In this document: positions 27,687 through 37,760 of the stretch, piece after piece
Layout of the letters: each line of letters opens with the position of its first letter
How positions within the stretch are numbered: position 1 is the first letter of the stretch
Assembly (NCBI GenBank): GCA_003818205.1
Contig: RPRQ01000014.1
Coordinates: forward strand, 19,908 to 83,907
DNA length: 64,000 nucleotides
DNA from: Bacteroidales bacterium
GTDB lineage: Bacteria; Bacteroidota; Bacteroidia; Bacteroidales; Tenuifilaceae
Direction of reading: 5' to 3'
Notes under the pieces: model-generated
What the model was told of the DNA's origin: nothing
The model's database searches: none
Seen by the model: only the letters and a program-made list of their open reading frames with translations
Program-made: the position numbers and the translations under genes

Positions 27687-29885
27687 TTAAAAGCTAAATC
27701 GCTTTGCCTTTGGTATTGTAAAAAAGAAGGTGCTCCCTTTCCCCTTGTTGCTAGCTGCCCATATACGGCCATGATTCATTTCGGTAAACTCTTTGCAGAG
27801 TAAAAGCCCAAGCCCTGTACCATCCTCGTTGGCCGTACCTTTGTTTGAGATTGAACTGTTGAGTTGGAATATTTTATCCAGATCATCGCTATCGATACCA
27901 ATGCCTGAATCAGAAATTGAGACTTCTACTTCGGTTGCAAGCTCTTTAACGCTTACCTCAACATATCCGTTGGTGTTGGTAAATTTAATGGCATTGCTAA
28001 TGAGGTTTCTAATAACCGATGATATTATGTTCTTATCGGCAAATGCTGTAATCGATTCTATGGCATGTACTTTAATTTCAATTCTCTTTTTTTCGGCGTT
28101 TATGTGTAGTAAGGTAACCTCCTGGTTGATTAGAGGAAGTATTTCGAATTGTTCGGGGTGATAGGCTATTGAGTTGGTTTGGGTTCTTGACCACTGCAAA
28201 AGATTGTCGAGCAGTTTAAAGAGGCTTTGCGATGATTCGTAAATAACACCAATGTACTCTTTAATCTCATCCTGCGTGCATGTGTCGTAACTTTTTTCGA
28301 GAAGTTCGCTGAAACCGAGGAGCGCATTGAACGGATTTTTGAGGTCATGGGCGATAATTGAGAAGAATTTATCTTTTGTAGCATTCAGCTCCATGAGGTT
28401 CTTTTCCGATTCTTTAAGTTTTCTGTTGGCAATTTCAAGCTCTTTGTTTTTTATGGATAGCAGAAAGTTAGCTTTCCTTCTACGTTTTTGGCTGTAAAGG
28501 ATTACGAAAACGAGTACAATAAATAGGAATAGTGAAAGGATTAAGTATTTCTGTAAAATTTTATGTCGGTCAAACTCAAGTTCGCTAATCTCTTTATCCT
28601 TTTTTAGGAGCTGAATCTCTTTTTCCTTGGCTTCGGTTTCGAATCGGGTTTGCATTTCGGCAATGCTACTCGTTTTTTGTTGGATAAAAAGGCTGTCGTT
28701 ATATGCTAGTTGTATGCCTTGGTATTCATAGGCTGTGCGATAATCACCTTTTTTTGAATGTATTCTAGAAAGTATTTGATAACTCTCCTGAATGAAATTG
28801 AGGGCTGTAATATTTTTCGAATATTTTAACGACTGTTTGACATACTCTTCTGCTTTTTCAAGGTTGTCTGCACTCAAATAGGCCGCTGCAATATTATTAA
28901 GCGTATTGGCATAGTTGTCTTTATCAAAAAACCGAGAGCTATAGGCTAATGATTGAAAATAGTAATCGATCCCTTTTTTGATTTCACCCAACTCAACGTA
29001 AATCAGACCAATATTATTCATGGCTGTTGATATACCTTCGTCATCATTCAGCTGCTTGGAGTAGTCTAGCGATTTTGTGTAATACTCAATGGCTTTTGGA
29101 TTATCCTTCTTTTCGTTGAATACTATACCAAGGTTATTCAAAGCGATAGACATTCCTTGAATGTCATTTTCTTTTGAAAATAAGTTTAATGATTTTATAA
29201 AATACTCTTCGGCTAGATCGCTGTTTTTTAAATTGTTATGAATCCTTCCTATGAAGTTGTATGTAGTGGCTAAGTTTTTATCGTTGTTGTGAATAATTTG
29301 AATGTTAGCGGATTTAATAGCATATTCTAAGGCTTTGTTAAAGTCGGTGATATCAAAATAGTTTAATGATATTTTATAAAGCAATAACCCTTCGCTTTTA
29401 AAGTCTTCAATTTCCTTTGCGATTTCAATGGCATGTTTGTAGGTGTCGATGGCTTCGCTAAATCTTTTTAGGTTTCTAAATACATTGCCTATTGATAGTA
29501 GAATGCTTATTTGGCTGCTTTTATCATTTGTTTTATTGATATACTCCTTTGATTTTAAAAAATTTTCCAATGCAATGGCATGCTCAAACTTATCGGTATA
29601 AGCTTCACCTAAAAGTTTGAACGCTTTGTAAAAGCTTAAATCGCTTTTGTCTTTCTTTGCCGATTCTAGGGCAAGATTGGCAAAGTAGAAGACAGAGTCA
29701 ATATTTTTCCCTCTGTATTGATCTGATAACTTCTGATAGAGGATTACTTTATCCTCTTCGGAGTAGATTCTTGTAAGGATAAGCAAGCTGTCAACTTTCT
29801 TTTTTGAGAATGTTTGCTTTGCTTTTAAAGGGTTAACCAAAAAAAGCATGAGCAACAATGGAAGAAAGATTTTTGGTTTAATCAC
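27687..29885 (-). CDS. TPR-repeat sensor histidine kinase (upstream copy)
   Basis: 732 residues, starting at GTG 29885. A signal peptide (KIFLPLLLMLFLVNPLKA) is followed by about ten TPR repeats (residues 40-400), a membrane helix (ILQKYLILSLFLFIVLVFVILY, about 440-462), a coiled coil, and a HisKA-HATPase module: His513 in FSIIAHDLKNPFNALLG, NLISNAIKF, SDSGIGID and GTGLGLLLCKEF. The kinase half is closely related to that of the neighbouring 960-residue kinase, so the pair probably arose by duplication with a change in TPR number. No cognate regulator is visible. Confidence 0.9.
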   Translation of the reverse strand: MIKPKIFLPLLLMLFLVNPLKAKQTFSKKKVDSLLILTRIYSEEDKVILYQKLSDQYRGKNIDSVFYFANLALESAKKDKSDLSFYKAFKLLGEAYTDKFEHAIALENFLKSKEYINKTNDKSSQISILLSIGNVFRNLKRFSEAIDTYKHAIEIAKEIEDFKSEGLLLYKISLNYFDITDFNKALEYAIKSANIQIIHNNDKNLATTYNFIGRIHNNLKNSDLAEEYFIKSLNLFSKENDIQGMSIALNNLGIVFNEKKDNPKAIEYYTKSLDYSKQLNDDEGISTAMNNIGLIYVELGEIKKGIDYYFQSLAYSSRFFDKDNYANTLNNIAAAYLSADNLEKAEEYVKQSLKYSKNITALNFIQESYQILSRIHSKKGDYRTAYEYQGIQLAYNDSLFIQQKTSSIAEMQTRFETEAKEKEIQLLKKDKEISELEFDRHKILQKYLILSLFLFIVLVFVILYSQKRRRKANFLLSIKNKELEIANRKLKESEKNLMELNATKDKFFSIIAHDLKNPFNALLGFSELLEKSYDTCTQDEIKEYIGVIYESSQSLFKLLDNLLQWSRTQTNSIAYHPEQFEILPLINQEVTLLHINAEKKRIEIKVHAIESITAFADKNIISSVIRNLISNAIKFTNTNGYVEVSVKELATEVEVSISDSGIGIDSDDLDKIFQLNSSISNKGTANEDGTGLGLLLCKEFTEMNHGRIWAASNKGKGSTFFFTIPKAKRFSF

Positions 29886-29965
29886 TTTCTGTTTTTTTGA
29901 AATGGAAATGTATAAAAAGCATCATTCATTTACAATACATTCAGCGAGAAGATTCGTATTGGCGT

Positions 29966-31339
29966 TTAATTAACGGTACTTTCAATAACCCCTTGATTTA
30001 GAGTTGTTTTTATTGCATCCCCCTTTACAACGGCTTTTGAATCTTTAAGGGTTTTCCCGTTGTGGGTGGTTATAGAATATCCCATCCTAAGAATGTTTAT
30101 AGGATTTAATGAGCCGATTTTATTTTCAAGTCTATCAGCCATATTTTTTTGACTTTTAATATAGCTCAACGTCTTATCGTCTAAGAGCTGATTTATATGC
30201 TTTATACTGTTCTTTGAGTTTGTAAGTTGCACTAGGGACTTTATTTCGAAAAGTTTCACTTTTCTTGTAATGCTTGCTTTCTCGTTGGCAAGATATTTAT
30301 TGGCTGCGAGTGAGGCTTTGCTCTGTTTTCGCTCAAGGGTAATCCTTTCGTTTGATGTGCTCTGAAGAATGGTGGGTATTAATGATATTAAAGGCTGCTC
30401 GATTTGCTGTTTGTATGTCGAAAAGATTTCATCCAAGGCTATTTCTAATCGTTCTTTAGACTCAACGATAATGGATTCGGCTACAAAAAATTTGTCGATT
30501 ATAAATTCAGCCACCGCTGTTGGCGTTTTAAGCTTGGTGTGAGCTACAAGGTCAACAACCGAAGTGTCCTTGTCGTGTCCAATTCCTGTTACGATTGGCA
30601 AAGGGAATTGCGCAACGTGTGCGGCTAGCCAATAGCTGTCAAAGCAAGAAAGATCCGCCTGCGATCCTCCCCCACGAATTATTGCCACTATATCGAATTC
30701 GTTTGAACTAGCATTGATTTTGTCGAGCGCATCAATAATGGACTCCTCGGCTTCACCACCCTGCATGCTGGCATTAAATAGGGTGTGCTCAATTGTATAA
30801 CCGTATTTATTCGAAAGGAGTTGATTTACAAAATCCTGTAAACCAGCAGCGGTAGCAGAGGATACAACAGCAACCCTTTTGGGGAGCAGGGGTAGTTCGA
30901 GGCTTTTGTTCATATCGAAAACCCCTTCGGTGATGAGTTTCTCAATAGTCTCACGCCGTTTCTGCTCAATATCCCCAAGTGTGAAATTGGGTTCGATATC
31001 TGTTATATTTAATGAGTAACCATAAACCTCATGAAAAATCACCTCAACAGATACCAATACTTTCATTCCTGAGGAAAGTGTTATTCCTGTTGATGTTTCG
31101 AAATAGGGCTTTAACATTCTGTAGGTGTATGCCCAGATGGTTGCTCGAGCTTTAGCCTTCGGCGTGTCCTTGAGCTCATCCTTTTGAATCAGCTCAAGGT
31201 AGCAATGGCCTGAATTATTCTCTTTAATCTCGCTAACCTCAGCAATAACCCAATAATGAGCCTTGAAGGATAATGCAAGGGCATTTTTCACTCTTTGGTT
31301 CAGCTCGTAAAGCGTTATTTTTTCAGGCGAATGCATCAT
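29966..31339 (-). CDS. xseA: Exodeoxyribonuclease VII large subunit
   Basis: 457 residues. An N-terminal OB fold (YELNQRVKNALALSF..YWVIAEVSEIKENNSGHCYLEL) is followed by the catalytic domain with RVAVVSSATAAGLQDF, IIRGGGSQADLSCFD and PIVTGIGHDKDTSVVDLVAHTKLKTPTAVAEF, all typical of XseA, and then a coiled-coil region. The enzyme degrades single-stranded DNA. It is the second gene of a leftward operon that continues with two sensor kinases and then xseB. Confidence 0.96.
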   Translation of the reverse strand: MMHSPEKITLYELNQRVKNALALSFKAHYWVIAEVSEIKENNSGHCYLELIQKDELKDTPKAKARATIWAYTYRMLKPYFETSTGITLSSGMKVLVSVEVIFHEVYGYSLNITDIEPNFTLGDIEQKRRETIEKLITEGVFDMNKSLELPLLPKRVAVVSSATAAGLQDFVNQLLSNKYGYTIEHTLFNASMQGGEAEESIIDALDKINASSNEFDIVAIIRGGGSQADLSCFDSYWLAAHVAQFPLPIVTGIGHDKDTSVVDLVAHTKLKTPTAVAEFIIDKFFVAESIIVESKERLEIALDEIFSTYKQQIEQPLISLIPTILQSTSNERITLERKQSKASLAANKYLANEKASITRKVKLFEIKSLVQLTNSKNSIKHINQLLDDKTLSYIKSQKNMADRLENKIGSLNPINILRMGYSITTHNGKTLKDSKAVVKGDAIKTTLNQGVIESTVN

Positions 31340-31369
31340 AGTTTATTATCTAAAGGATGATTTGGTAAT

Positions 31370-32188
31370 TTAGTAACCACCACCCATTTTTTTGAAGAAC
31401 TCTTCAACCGAAGGTTCTTGAATTTTGCCAGCGTTGGATATCATCTGCTGGAGCGTTTCGCTTTCCTTTTCAAGGAATTGATTATTATTCTCGGATATTC
31501 CGTTTGTGTATTTAATCTCACCGGTTAGCTTTCCTTCTGCATCGTACATTTTCCAAGTGCCATCCTTGAGCCCATTCGTGTAGTTTCCTTCAACACGTAG
31601 TTTGCCATCGAAGTAATATACCCTAACTTTGCCATTCTGAACCCCTGAAACAAACTTTGCGTAAGCCTTATAGGAGCCATCAGGGTAGTATTGGATAAGT
31701 TCACCGTTCATTTGTCCATCTTTCCAATGAATGGTTTCGCCAACATTACCATTCTCGTAATAACTTTTATGTAAACCGTTCTTTTTACCATTCTTGTAAG
31801 AATCCACGTAAACAAGTTTTTGGCTTTGGCTGTAATATTTCCAAACGCTATCCTTCTGATTGTTGATGTATAATCCTTCGGCGGCAACATTGCCATTTAG
31901 GTAGTAAAATGTAACCTTCGAGCTAACTCCATCGTTGCTGTATAATAGTAAGGCTTTAATGGGGCCACCCTCATGGTAACGCTTAAATATTCCAGTTGGT
32001 TTATCATTCTTGAAGAATCCTTGGTATGCAATATTTCCATTGGGATACCTCTTTTTCCAATATCCCTGTTTAAGGTTATTGTTGTCTCTCTGATTAAAGA
32101 TGGTGTCGTTTTGAGAAGCAATGGCTGAATATGATGATATTGTCGCCCAAAGCAATAATAGGAGAGCGGTTGGTTTGATAAGTTGCAT
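31370..32188 (-). CDS. MORN-variant repeat protein (YwqK-like)
   Basis: 272 residues with a signal peptide (LLLLLWATISSYSAIA) and about eight repeats of the type GxWKxYYxNGxxxxxGxYxNGxxxG, starting near residue 42. This is the repeat of the 'toxin-antitoxin system YwqK family antitoxin' group, a MORN-like beta-hairpin array; the antitoxin name is inherited from B. subtilis YwqK and gives no function here. Because of the signal peptide it is likely in the periplasm. It lies 30 bases upstream of xseA in the same operon. Confidence 0.85.
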   Translation of the reverse strand: MQLIKPTALLLLLWATISSYSAIASQNDTIFNQRDNNNLKQGYWKKRYPNGNIAYQGFFKNDKPTGIFKRYHEGGPIKALLLYSNDGVSSKVTFYYLNGNVAAEGLYINNQKDSVWKYYSQSQKLVYVDSYKNGKKNGLHKSYYENGNVGETIHWKDGQMNGELIQYYPDGSYKAYAKFVSGVQNGKVRVYYFDGKLRVEGNYTNGLKDGTWKMYDAEGKLTGEIKYTNGISENNNQFLEKESETLQQMISNAGKIQEPSVEEFFKKMGGGY

Positions 32189-32212
32189 ACTCTAGTTTTT
32201 TTCAAAGGTAAC

Positions 32213-32220
32213 CGATTTCA
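32213..32220 (-). promoter_or_regulatory. -7 element of the MORN-xseA operon
   Basis: Minus strand reads TACCTTTG, an exact -7 match, 25 bases before ATG 32188 and just downstream of the dnaK terminator. Confidence 0.5.
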
Positions 32221-32222
32221 AT

Positions 32223-32247
32223 AAAAAAGCCCCCATCGCTGAGGGCT
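32223..32247 (-). terminator. dnaK terminator
   Basis: AGCCC (32228-32232) pairs with GGGCT (32243-32247), with further pairing inside. On the minus strand the stem is followed by TTTTTTAT. It lies 24 bases past the dnaK stop. Confidence 0.85.
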
Positions 32248-32270
32248 ATTCATTTATCTAGCAAAAAAAA

Positions 32271-34178
32271 TTATTTAACTTCCTCGAAGTCAACATCGGT
32301 TACCTCTTTATCCTTTTCGGTTGCATTCTGAGCCGATGATGCATTTGACGATTGGTTATCCTGTGGGTTTGCACCCTGAGTGTTTTTATAAATTTCCTCA
32401 GAAGCAGCCTGCCAAACCTTGGTTAACTCCTCGGTTGCCGATTCGATGGTAGGTATATCCTGACCCTTATGGGCTTCTTTTAGCCGTGCTAAGGCTTGCT
32501 CTATAGGAGTTTTTTTATCAGCAGGAATTTTATCGCCAAACTCTTTAAGCTGCTTCTCTGTTTGGAAAATTAAGCTATCAGCCGCATTAAGTTTATCGAT
32601 TTTTTCCTTCTCAATTCTGTCCGACTCCTCGTTGGCTTTAGCCTCATCGCGCATGCGCTTAATCTCATTCTCGGTTAACCCCGACGATGCCTCGATTCTG
32701 ATGCGTTGTTCTTTACCAGTGCCCTTATCCTTTGCCGATACGTGTAGAATACCGTTTGCATCGATATCGAAGGTTACCTCAATCTGAGGAACTCCGCGTG
32801 GGGCGGGTGGAATGCCATCGAGGTGGAAACGTCCTATGGTTTTGTTGTCCTTTGCCATGGGTCGTTCACCTTGAAGGATATGAATTTCAACGGATGGCTG
32901 ATTATCCGATGCAGTTGTGAATGTTTCAGATTTACGTGTTGGTATTGTTGTATTCGATTCAATTAAACGGGTGAATACGCTGCCCATGGTTTCAATACCA
33001 AGTGATAGCGGAGTAACATCAAGAAGAAGTACATCCTTAACTTCGCCGGTTAAAACTCCTCCCTGAATAGCTGCGCCAACAGCAACAACCTCATCGGGGT
33101 TTACGCTCTTATTGGGAACTCTTCCAAAGATCTTCTCAACTAGTGCCTGAATAGCAGGAATTCGAGTTGAACCTCCAACTAAAATAACCTCGTGAATATC
33201 GGATATTTGTAATCCTGCGTCGCTAATAGCTTTGCGGCATGGTTCAACGGTACGTTGAATCAATTTATCGCAAAGTTTCTCGAATTGTGCACGGGTTAAA
33301 GTTCTTACTAAGTGTTTTGGTATGCCGTTAACAGGCATGATGTAAGGAAGATTGATCTCTGTAGATGTTGAACTTGAAAGTTCAATTTTAGCCTTTTCAG
33401 CAGCTTCTTTCAACCGTTGTAAGGCCATTGGATCTAATCTTAAATCAAGGCCTTCGTCTTTCTTGAACTCATCGGCTAGCCAATCAACCAAAACGTGGTC
33501 GAAATCGTCACCGCCAAGGTGTGTGTCGCCATTGGTCGATTTTACCTCGAATACGCCATCCCCTAGTTCGAGGATTGAAATATCGAACGTTCCGCCACCT
33601 AGGTCGAATACTGCAATTTTATGATCGGACGATTTTTTGTCGAGGCCATAAGCTAATGCCGCTGCGGTTGGCTCGTTGATAATACGACGAACGATTAAAC
33701 CGGCGATTTCCCCAGCCTCTTTTGTTGCTTGACGCTGAGAATCGCTAAAGTAAGCAGGAACAGTGATTACGGCTTCGGTAACCTCTTGCCCAAGATAATC
33801 TTCAGCAGTTTTCTTCATTTTTTGAAGAACCATTGCTGAAATTTCTTGGGGTGAATATTTACGATCGTCAATTACAACCCTAGGGGTGTTGTTTTCACCC
33901 TTAACCACTTGATATGATACTCGTTTAATCTCCAATGTAACCTTATCGAAGGTTTCACCCATGAATCTTTTAATCGAGAAAACGGTTTTCTTCGGATTTG
34001 TAATCGCCTGACGTTTTGCAGGATCGCCCACTTTTCGTTCACCATTTTCAACAAAAGCTACAATTGATGGGGTAGTACGTTTTCCTTCGCTATTTGCTAT
34101 AACTACAGGCTCGTTACCCTCCATGACAGAAACACATGAGTTGGTTGTTCCTAAATCGATTCCAATTATTTTGCCCAT
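32271..34178 (-). CDS. dnaK: Chaperone DnaK (Hsp70)
   Basis: 635 residues. ATPase domain with [22 protein letters not shown] and [10 protein letters not shown]; linker [17 protein letters not shown]; substrate-binding domain; helical lid; and a C-terminus ending TDVDFEEVK, the usual binding tail. Folds and protects proteins with DnaJ and GrpE, neither of which is in this window. Length normal. It is transcribed away from panB across a 433-base gap holding a long palindrome. Confidence 0.98.
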   Translation of the reverse strand: MGKIIGIDLGTTNSCVSVMEGNEPVVIANSEGKRTTPSIVAFVENGERKVGDPAKRQAITNPKKTVFSIKRFMGETFDKVTLEIKRVSYQVVKGENNTPRVVIDDRKYSPQEISAMVLQKMKKTAEDYLGQEVTEAVITVPAYFSDSQRQATKEAGEIAGLIVRRIINEPTAAALAYGLDKKSSDHKIAVFDLGGGTFDISILELGDGVFEVKSTNGDTHLGGDDFDHVLVDWLADEFKKDEGLDLRLDPMALQRLKEAAEKAKIELSSSTSTEINLPYIMPVNGIPKHLVRTLTRAQFEKLCDKLIQRTVEPCRKAISDAGLQISDIHEVILVGGSTRIPAIQALVEKIFGRVPNKSVNPDEVVAVGAAIQGGVLTGEVKDVLLLDVTPLSLGIETMGSVFTRLIESNTTIPTRKSETFTTASDNQPSVEIHILQGERPMAKDNKTIGRFHLDGIPPAPRGVPQIEVTFDIDANGILHVSAKDKGTGKEQRIRIEASSGLTENEIKRMRDEAKANEESDRIEKEKIDKLNAADSLIFQTEKQLKEFGDKIPADKKTPIEQALARLKEAHKGQDIPTIESATEELTKVWQAASEEIYKNTQGANPQDNQSSNASSAQNATEKDKEVTDVDFEEVK

Positions 34179-34390
34179 TTTTTATTGAGTTTTTATGTTT
34201 GTTCAGCTTGTTTGCTGACAAATGCCTTCAATCGCTATGCCAACTCAGATAGCTATTTTTTTTAGGTAATTGTGGCATAATTTGCTTGCTGAGTAAACAG
34301 AAAATGGCAGATACCCATTTTTAATATTGATGTATCCCAAACATACTAGTGTTATGTTATTCATACGATGACGTAATAGTATCCAGCGCT

Positions 34391-34418
34391 ATAACCGATG
34401 GGTTAACCCATCGGTTAT
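34391..34418. repeat. Perfect 28-bp palindrome upstream of dnaK and panB
   Basis: ATAACCGATGGGTT (34391-34404) is followed at once by its exact reverse complement (34405-34418), with no spacer. Since both genes point away, it is not a gene-end terminator. It could bind a dimeric regulator or extrude as a cruciform. Confidence 0.8.
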
Positions 34419-34541
34419 TATAAAAACGTAATAATAAATACTTAACATTATACTAGCTGTAATTCGTGTGTATGTATTGCCTGTCAATTCGTCAGGTTCT
34501 GGTTGGCGTATTTTATTATTCGTTTTAAAGATTAGCCATAA

Positions 34542-34574
34542 TTTGGGGTTAATTGAATTAATACTTTAAATTTG
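34542..34574 (+). promoter_or_regulatory. panB operon promoter
   Basis: TTTG (34542-34545), 21 bases, then TAAATTTG (34567-34574): both parts of the Bacteroidota consensus with fitting spacing, 38 bases before ATG 34612. Confidence 0.65.
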
Positions 34575-34611
34575 AGGTCTTGAATAAGCGCATAATTTAA
34601 TACATACAACT

Positions 34612-35427
34612 ATGTCAAGCGAGAGTAAAGCCCGAGTAATTACCACGCATGTGCTTGGTGAGATGAAGCATAGAGGCGAGAAAATTGCGATGCTTACCGC
34701 ATACGATTTTTCAATGGCTCGCATACTCGATGCCGCAGGAATTGATGTTATTTTAGTTGGAGATTCTGCTTCAAATGTAATGGCGGGCTACGAGTCAACG
34801 CTGCCAATAACATTGGACCATATGATTTATCATGCATCATCGGTGGTGCGTGCAATCAAAAGGGCGTTAGTTGTAGTCGATATGCCATTTGGAACCTATC
34901 AGGGCAATTCGAAGCTGGCGCTTAACTCTGCAATCAGAATCATGAAGGAGAGCGGTGCCGATGCCGTTAAGCTTGAGGGTGGACGTGAAATTGTTGATTC
35001 GGTTTCTCGGATTCTTTCAGCGGGAATACCTGTAATGGGACATCTTGGGCTTACCCCTCAATCTATACATAAATTCGGTACATACGTTGTAAGGGCTAAA
35101 GACGAGGAAGAAGCTGATAAGTTAGTTGAGGATGCTCAGATATTGCAGGATACGGGATGCTTCGCAATAGTTTTGGAGAAAATTCCGGCAAAACTTGGGG
35201 CAAAGGTTTCCCGTGATTTGAAAATTCCTGCAATAGGCATTGGTGCTGGGAATGGTGTTGATGGACAGGTTCTTGTAACCCATGATATGCTTGGTATTAC
35301 CCAAGAGTTTTCTCCTCGGTTTTTAAGGCGATACCATAATCTGTACGATGAGATGCATGGGGCGTTTAAGGCATATATTAGCGATGTGAAAAACTTAGAT
35401 TTCCCCAACGAAAAAGAACAGTACTAG
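34612..35427 (+). CDS. panB: 3-methyl-2-oxobutanoate hydroxymethyltransferase
   Basis: 271 residues. PanB makes ketopantoate from 2-oxoisovalerate, the first step toward pantothenate and coenzyme A. Signature blocks are [57 protein letters not shown] and [21 protein letters not shown]. First gene of an operon with a pseudouridine synthase and an adenylate cyclase. Confidence 0.97.
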   Translation: MSSESKARVITTHVLGEMKHRGEKIAMLTAYDFSMARILDAAGIDVILVGDSASNVMAGYESTLPITLDHMIYHASSVVRAIKRALVVVDMPFGTYQGNSKLALNSAIRIMKESGADAVKLEGGREIVDSVSRILSAGIPVMGHLGLTPQSIHKFGTYVVRAKDEEEADKLVEDAQILQDTGCFAIVLEKIPAKLGAKVSRDLKIPAIGIGAGNGVDGQVLVTHDMLGITQEFSPRFLRRYHNLYDEMHGAFKAYISDVKNLDFPNEKEQY

Positions 35428-35439
35428 CAATATTTCTCT

Positions 35440-36126
35440 ATGAACTTTACTTCCGACCGCATCCTGTTTGAGGATAATCACCTTATTGCTGTTTATAAAA
35501 CAAATAACGATATCGTTCAAAGCGATAAAACGGGTGATGAGCCTTTAATTGAGCAGATTAGGGCATTCATAAAGCAGCGCGATAAAAAACCAGGAAATGT
35601 TTTCCTTGAGGTGATTCACCGCATCGACAGGCCTGTGAGCGGAGTGGTGCTATTTGCAAAAACGAGCAAGGTGTTACCCCGTATGAATAAACTCTTTCAC
35701 GATGGGTTAGTTACAAAGATTTATTGGGCTGTGGTAAAGAATATGCCACCGAAAGAGAGTGATACCTTGATTCACTATTTGCTTCGGAACAGCAAACAGA
35801 ATAAATCATATGTTTATGATACTCCAAAACCTGAATCGAAAGAGGCTCGCTTAAACTATAAGGTGGTTGGAAAAACGAACACGTTCTATCTGCTAGAAAT
35901 TGAGTTGATTACAGGAAGGCATCATCAGATTCGAAGTCAACTCGCAAAAATAGGTTGCCCCATTAAGGGCGATTTAAAGTATGGCTTCCCTCGTTCAAAC
36001 CCCGATGGAGGCATTCATCTTCATTCTAGAAAGGTTGGATTCGTCCATCCCGTAACAAACGAGGCTATCGAGATTATTGCTCAACCCCCACAGGATGTGC
36101 TTTGGAAAGAGTTTCTATTTTTATAA
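35440..36126 (+). CDS. RluA-family RNA pseudouridine synthase
   Basis: 228 residues with catalytic Asp63 in HRIDRPVSGVV, the RluA-family motif, and LLEIELITGRHHQIRSQLAKIGCPIKGDLKYG near residues 148-180. No S4 domain is fused at the N-terminus, and the protein is shorter than RluC or RluD, so the RNA target is not known. It starts 12 bases after panB and precedes the cyclase gene by 22 bases. Confidence 0.92.
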   Translation: MNFTSDRILFEDNHLIAVYKTNNDIVQSDKTGDEPLIEQIRAFIKQRDKKPGNVFLEVIHRIDRPVSGVVLFAKTSKVLPRMNKLFHDGLVTKIYWAVVKNMPPKESDTLIHYLLRNSKQNKSYVYDTPKPESKEARLNYKVVGKTNTFYLLEIELITGRHHQIRSQLAKIGCPIKGDLKYGFPRSNPDGGIHLHSRKVGFVHPVTNEAIEIIAQPPQDVLWKEFLFL

Positions 36127-36148
36127 TACTTTTTGTTAAATATTCGTA

Positions 36149-37753
36149 ATGGGCTATAAGGTACTGATAATTAGTGATGCTCCAAAACTGATACTTGAAA
36201 TTGAAAAGTTATTCAATTCCACCGATGATTTTTTAATTTTAGGGATTAATAATACATCGTCTAATGCTTATGTCATCAACGACTTTTTACCTGACCTTAT
36301 TCTGTTCGATGCGCGTAGAATCGATGATGTGTCAACAGAACGGATTACCGATTTGAAAATTGAAAGAAATTCTTCCGAGATACCCTTGATTGCTATAACT
36401 AGCCTCGATGATAGGAATAATAATCTATCCCTTTTCCATGCAGGTGTTGAGGATTTTATTAACTACCCATTCACAAAGAGCGAGCTGATTCAAAGGGTTA
36501 GCATAGGCATTCAGCGTGGGCATATTATTGAGACGCTCAAGAAGCAAGCGGTTCAGTTTAGTGATGTTTCGTTAGCGGCTAATAGCGCTGGGAACTCCAT
36601 CATGATAATCGATAATGCCGGATCAATAGTATGGGTTAACGGTGGTTTTGAACGTTTGTATGAGTGTAAGCTAAGCGAGTTTACGAGTATGTTCGGAAAA
36701 AATCTTTTCGATTCAAGCATAAATAAAACCACCTATGAGGCGATGATGCGTTGTCGTCAATCAGAGGATTACGTGGTGTACGATAATGTGTGGGAAACCC
36801 CATCGGGGAAGGTTAAGAGCATACAAACAACGCTTACCCCAATCTTCGATGATTCGGGGAAATTCAGCAAGATTGTGGTCATGGAATCCGATATTACCGA
36901 TCTTATTGAAACTGAAAGAGCGTTGGAGGAGAAGCATGACCACCTTTTAACCCTCACTGAGCATTTGGAGGAGGCCAATATTCTGCTCGATGAGCAGCGT
37001 AATGAGATTGAGGCGCAGAAGGAATCGGTTGAGATTGAGAAGGCAAAATCGGAGGAACTATTACGTAATATCCTTCCTTGGGAGGTTGCTCGTTCGCTTC
37101 AGAAGAAAGGGGTTTACAAACCAAAGAAATTTAAGGAAGTAACCATTCTTTTTGCTGACTTTGTCGATTTTTCAAGAATATCAGCAACTTATGATGATGC
37201 TGAGGCACTGCTCAACGTTTTAAGCTGTTACTTTGAAACTTTCGATGAGATTACCTCTACCCGTTTTATTGAAAAGATTAAGACCATTGGGGACTGCTAC
37301 ATGTGTGCAGGTGGGTTACCCCGTGCTAACCGAAGCCATCCGTTTGATATTCTGCTTGCGGCACTAAAGATGCAGAAATTTGTTAAGGATAAAGCGGTTG
37401 AGGATGAGAAGAATGGCAGAAAAATTTGGCGATTACGAATCGGGATTCATACTGGAAGCGTTATTGCAGGGGTAATCGGTAAATGGAAGTTTGCCTACGA
37501 TATATGGGGTGGTGATGTGAATATTGCAAGCAGACTCGAATCATCGGGGGAGGCGGGTGCAATCAATATCTCAGAGTCAACCTATCAAATTATTAAGGAT
37601 TATTTTGAATGTACTTTCAGAGGGAAAATCCATGCAAAGAATATTGGAGATATCAATATGTACTTCGTGGAGCGGATTTTACCTGAATACTCCGAGGATG
37701 AGCAGGGCTTTACCCCCAATGCGGTGTTGAGGAAGATTGTAGGTTCATTCTAG
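36149..37753 (+). CDS. Response-regulator-like PAS adenylate cyclase
   Basis: 534 residues. Residues 1-120 form a receiver domain with Asp54 (ILFD) and Lys110 (PFTKSE); a PAS domain follows (about 140-255); then a coiled coil (255-305); then a class III cyclase domain (325-515). The two metal-binding aspartates are Asp337 (LFADFVDFS) and Asp382 (IGDCYM). Lys378 in KTIGD and Asp451 in YDIWG are the purine-selecting pair of adenylate cyclases, and Asn458 and Arg462 in NIASR stabilise the transition state, so it should make cAMP. Phosphorylation by an unknown kinase and a PAS ligand may control it. Third gene of the panB operon. Confidence 0.92.
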   Translation: MGYKVLIISDAPKLILEIEKLFNSTDDFLILGINNTSSNAYVINDFLPDLILFDARRIDDVSTERITDLKIERNSSEIPLIAITSLDDRNNNLSLFHAGVEDFINYPFTKSELIQRVSIGIQRGHIIETLKKQAVQFSDVSLAANSAGNSIMIIDNAGSIVWVNGGFERLYECKLSEFTSMFGKNLFDSSINKTTYEAMMRCRQSEDYVVYDNVWETPSGKVKSIQTTLTPIFDDSGKFSKIVVMESDITDLIETERALEEKHDHLLTLTEHLEEANILLDEQRNEIEAQKESVEIEKAKSEELLRNILPWEVARSLQKKGVYKPKKFKEVTILFADFVDFSRISATYDDAEALLNVLSCYFETFDEITSTRFIEKIKTIGDCYMCAGGLPRANRSHPFDILLAALKMQKFVKDKAVEDEKNGRKIWRLRIGIHTGSVIAGVIGKWKFAYDIWGGDVNIASRLESSGEAGAINISESTYQIIKDYFECTFRGKIHAKNIGDINMYFVERILPEYSEDEQGFTPNAVLRKIVGSF

Positions 37754-37760
37754 TTAAGCT

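Larger units (their letters stand above)
34179..34611. other. Divergent dnaK/panB intergenic region
   Basis: A 433-base gap with no gene. It holds the panB promoter (34542-34574) and a perfect 28-bp palindrome (34391-34418). No CIRCE element (TTAGCACTC inverted repeat) is seen, so dnaK is not under HrcA of the classical type. I did not find a clear TAnnTTTG promoter for dnaK. Confidence 0.5.

Noticed and set aside
31370..32188. Antitoxin of a toxin-antitoxin pair (YwqK name)
   Set aside because: It has a signal peptide and its neighbour is xseA, not a toxin; the name is only inherited from a distant family member.
34179..34611. CIRCE element upstream of dnaK
   Set aside because: The TTAGCACTC inverted repeat is absent; the palindrome present has an unrelated sequence.
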